Made by a program: the position numbers and the translations under genes
Shown: piece after piece, positions 63,399 through 64,000 of the stretch
How positions within the stretch are numbered: the stretch's first letter is position 1
How the letters are laid out: the number at the start of each line of letters is the position of its first letter
Assembly: GCF_037126285.1 (NCBI RefSeq)
Contig: NZ_CP147012.1
Span: forward strand, 806,001 to 870,000
DNA length: 64,000 nucleotides
Reading direction: 5' to 3'
Source of the DNA: Bernardetia sp. MNP-M8
GTDB lineage: Bacteria > Bacteroidota > Bacteroidia > Cytophagales > Bernardetiaceae
The notes under the pieces: model-generated
Seen by the model: the letters and a program-made list of their open reading frames with translations, nothing else
Told to the model about the DNA's origin: nothing
Database searches by the model: none

Positions 63399-64000
63399 AT
63401 GAAACATTTTTTTTCTTCTGCTTTTTGGTTTGTCATTCTTCTTCTTGCTTTTACAAGTTGCCGTTCTTCTCAGCCTAATTCTTCAGACTCAGAAGAAATA
63501 GTCAAACTAACTTTTCTTCACATCAATGATGTGTATGAAATTGGAGGAGTGAGTGGGGGAAAATATGGAAACTTAGCACGAGTAGCACAGCTCAAAAAAG
63601 AATTATTAGAAGAAAATCCGAATACATATCTTGTTTTATCTGGTGATTTTCTCAATCCTTCTGTGCTAGGAACATTAAAAATAGATGGAAAACGTATCTC
63701 TGGAGCGCAAATGGTCGATGTTATGAATGCTGCAAAAGTAGATTTTGTAACCTTTGGAAATCATGAATTTGACTTAAAAGAAGATGAAGTTTTGGAAAGA
63801 ATTAATGAGTCTGATTTTGAATGGATTGCTTCAAATACATTCTATTATGCTAATGAAAAAATTCAACCCTTTACCAGAGATGGAAAAAAACTTCCTATTT
63901 ATCTAACCATAGAACCACAAAACTCGGCAGGAGAAAGTATAAAAGTTGGTATTTTGGGAATTACTACAAAATATAATCAACCTGAATTTGTCAGATATAC
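63399..64000 (+). CDS. 5'-nucleotidase/metallophosphatase lipoprotein (3' end outside window)
   Basis: At least 200 residues; the frame is open to the window edge. Signal peptide with lipobox (LLAFTSC, Cys about 21). The calcineurin-like metal motifs of the UshA/5'-nucleotidase family are visible: FLHINDVYEI, LSGDFLNPS and VDFVTFGNHEFDLKEDEV, with the next strand GILGITT. It should dephosphorylate nucleotides or a similar substrate in the envelope. The typical C-terminal specificity domain lies beyond the window. Confidence 0.88.
   Translation, partial: MKHFFSSAFWFVILLLAFTSCRSSQPNSSDSEEIVKLTFLHINDVYEIGGVSGGKYGNLARVAQLKKELLEENPNTYLVLSGDFLNPSVLGTLKIDGKRISGAQMVDVMNAAKVDFVTFGNHEFDLKEDEVLERINESDFEWIASNTFYYANEKIQPFTRDGKKLPIYLTIEPQNSAGESIKVGILGITTKYNQPEFVRY

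Noticed and set aside
1-64000. CRISPR array or prophage
   Set aside because: No regularly spaced direct repeats of 23-40 bp and no capsid, terminase, integrase or tail genes were seen.

Overview
The window is AT-rich DNA from a member of the Bacteroidota, most likely a Cytophagales bacterium. The gene content reminds me of the Bernardetia (Flexibacter litoralis) group, but that placement is inference. The evidence is: type IX secretion (T9SS) C-terminal sorting domains of both type A and type B, SprB-like and leucine-rich surface proteins, many SSC-type lipoproteins, TAnnTTTG promoter elements upstream of many genes, almost no Shine-Dalgarno sequences, a carotenoid desaturase, and a HAEPLYID-family protein. 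No rRNA operon, prophage, complete insertion sequence or CRISPR array is present.

Layout. 1-5 kb: the 3' end of a repeat adhesin with a T9SS tail, a DUF2254 membrane protein and a glycosyltransferase. 5-17 kb: mostly housekeeping (dnaN, carA, a PLP-dependent cystathionine beta-synthase, two small conserved genes, metE) with a HAEPLYID pair, a GNAT, an alpha/beta hydrolase and a lipoprotein. A cobalamin riboswitch lies upstream of metE. 17-25 kb: a C40 peptidase with an odd N-terminus, a UbiB-type kinase, an 1105-residue LRR surface protein and urocanate hydratase. 25-34 kb: an accessory stretch with an orphan HsdR_N-type nuclease domain protein, a NADAR protein and a Uma2 nuclease, then alaS and a cluster of poorly known TPR, membrane and Trp-rich proteins. 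34-45 kb: phytoene-desaturase-type enzyme, aroQ, DoxX, DUF2752, SDR, NDH-2, rsmA, START-like, STAS-like, DUF4382 and pfkA. 45-52 kb: a DUF2167 protein, a 1036-residue protein of eleven Ig-like repeats, mtaB, tRNA-Ala(GGC) and apaG. 52-64 kb: ung, a DMT-type transporter, two tandem paralogous lipoproteins, DUF1684, a protein that is little more than a T9SS sorting domain, phzF-like, tdk, a lipoprotein, a thioesterase, a TPR/coiled-coil/SpoIIE phosphatase and the 5' part of a 5'-nucleotidase-type lipoprotein.

How it fits together. Most genes are single transcription units separated by 100-500 bp, and many end in clear intrinsic terminators. Short likely operons are the HAEPLYID pair, the TAATG-coupled CWC/thioesterase pair, aroQ-DoxX-DUF2752 and the lipoprotein/DUF1684 run. 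Methionine and sulfur metabolism is represented by metE, which the riboswitch should repress when B12 is present, and by the nearby cystathionine beta-synthase.

The most unusual material is in the intergenic DNA. It holds a dispersed stem-loop repeat (one copy lies between 29-bp direct repeats just after the UbiB gene), a family of tiny palindromes with a common tail, AT-word tracts ending just before start codons, a duplicated promoter, and a perfect hairpin resembling an IS200/IS605 end. Several start sites were moved inward from the longest reading frame on family length or neighbour overlap. All calls come from reading the sequence; no database search was run.
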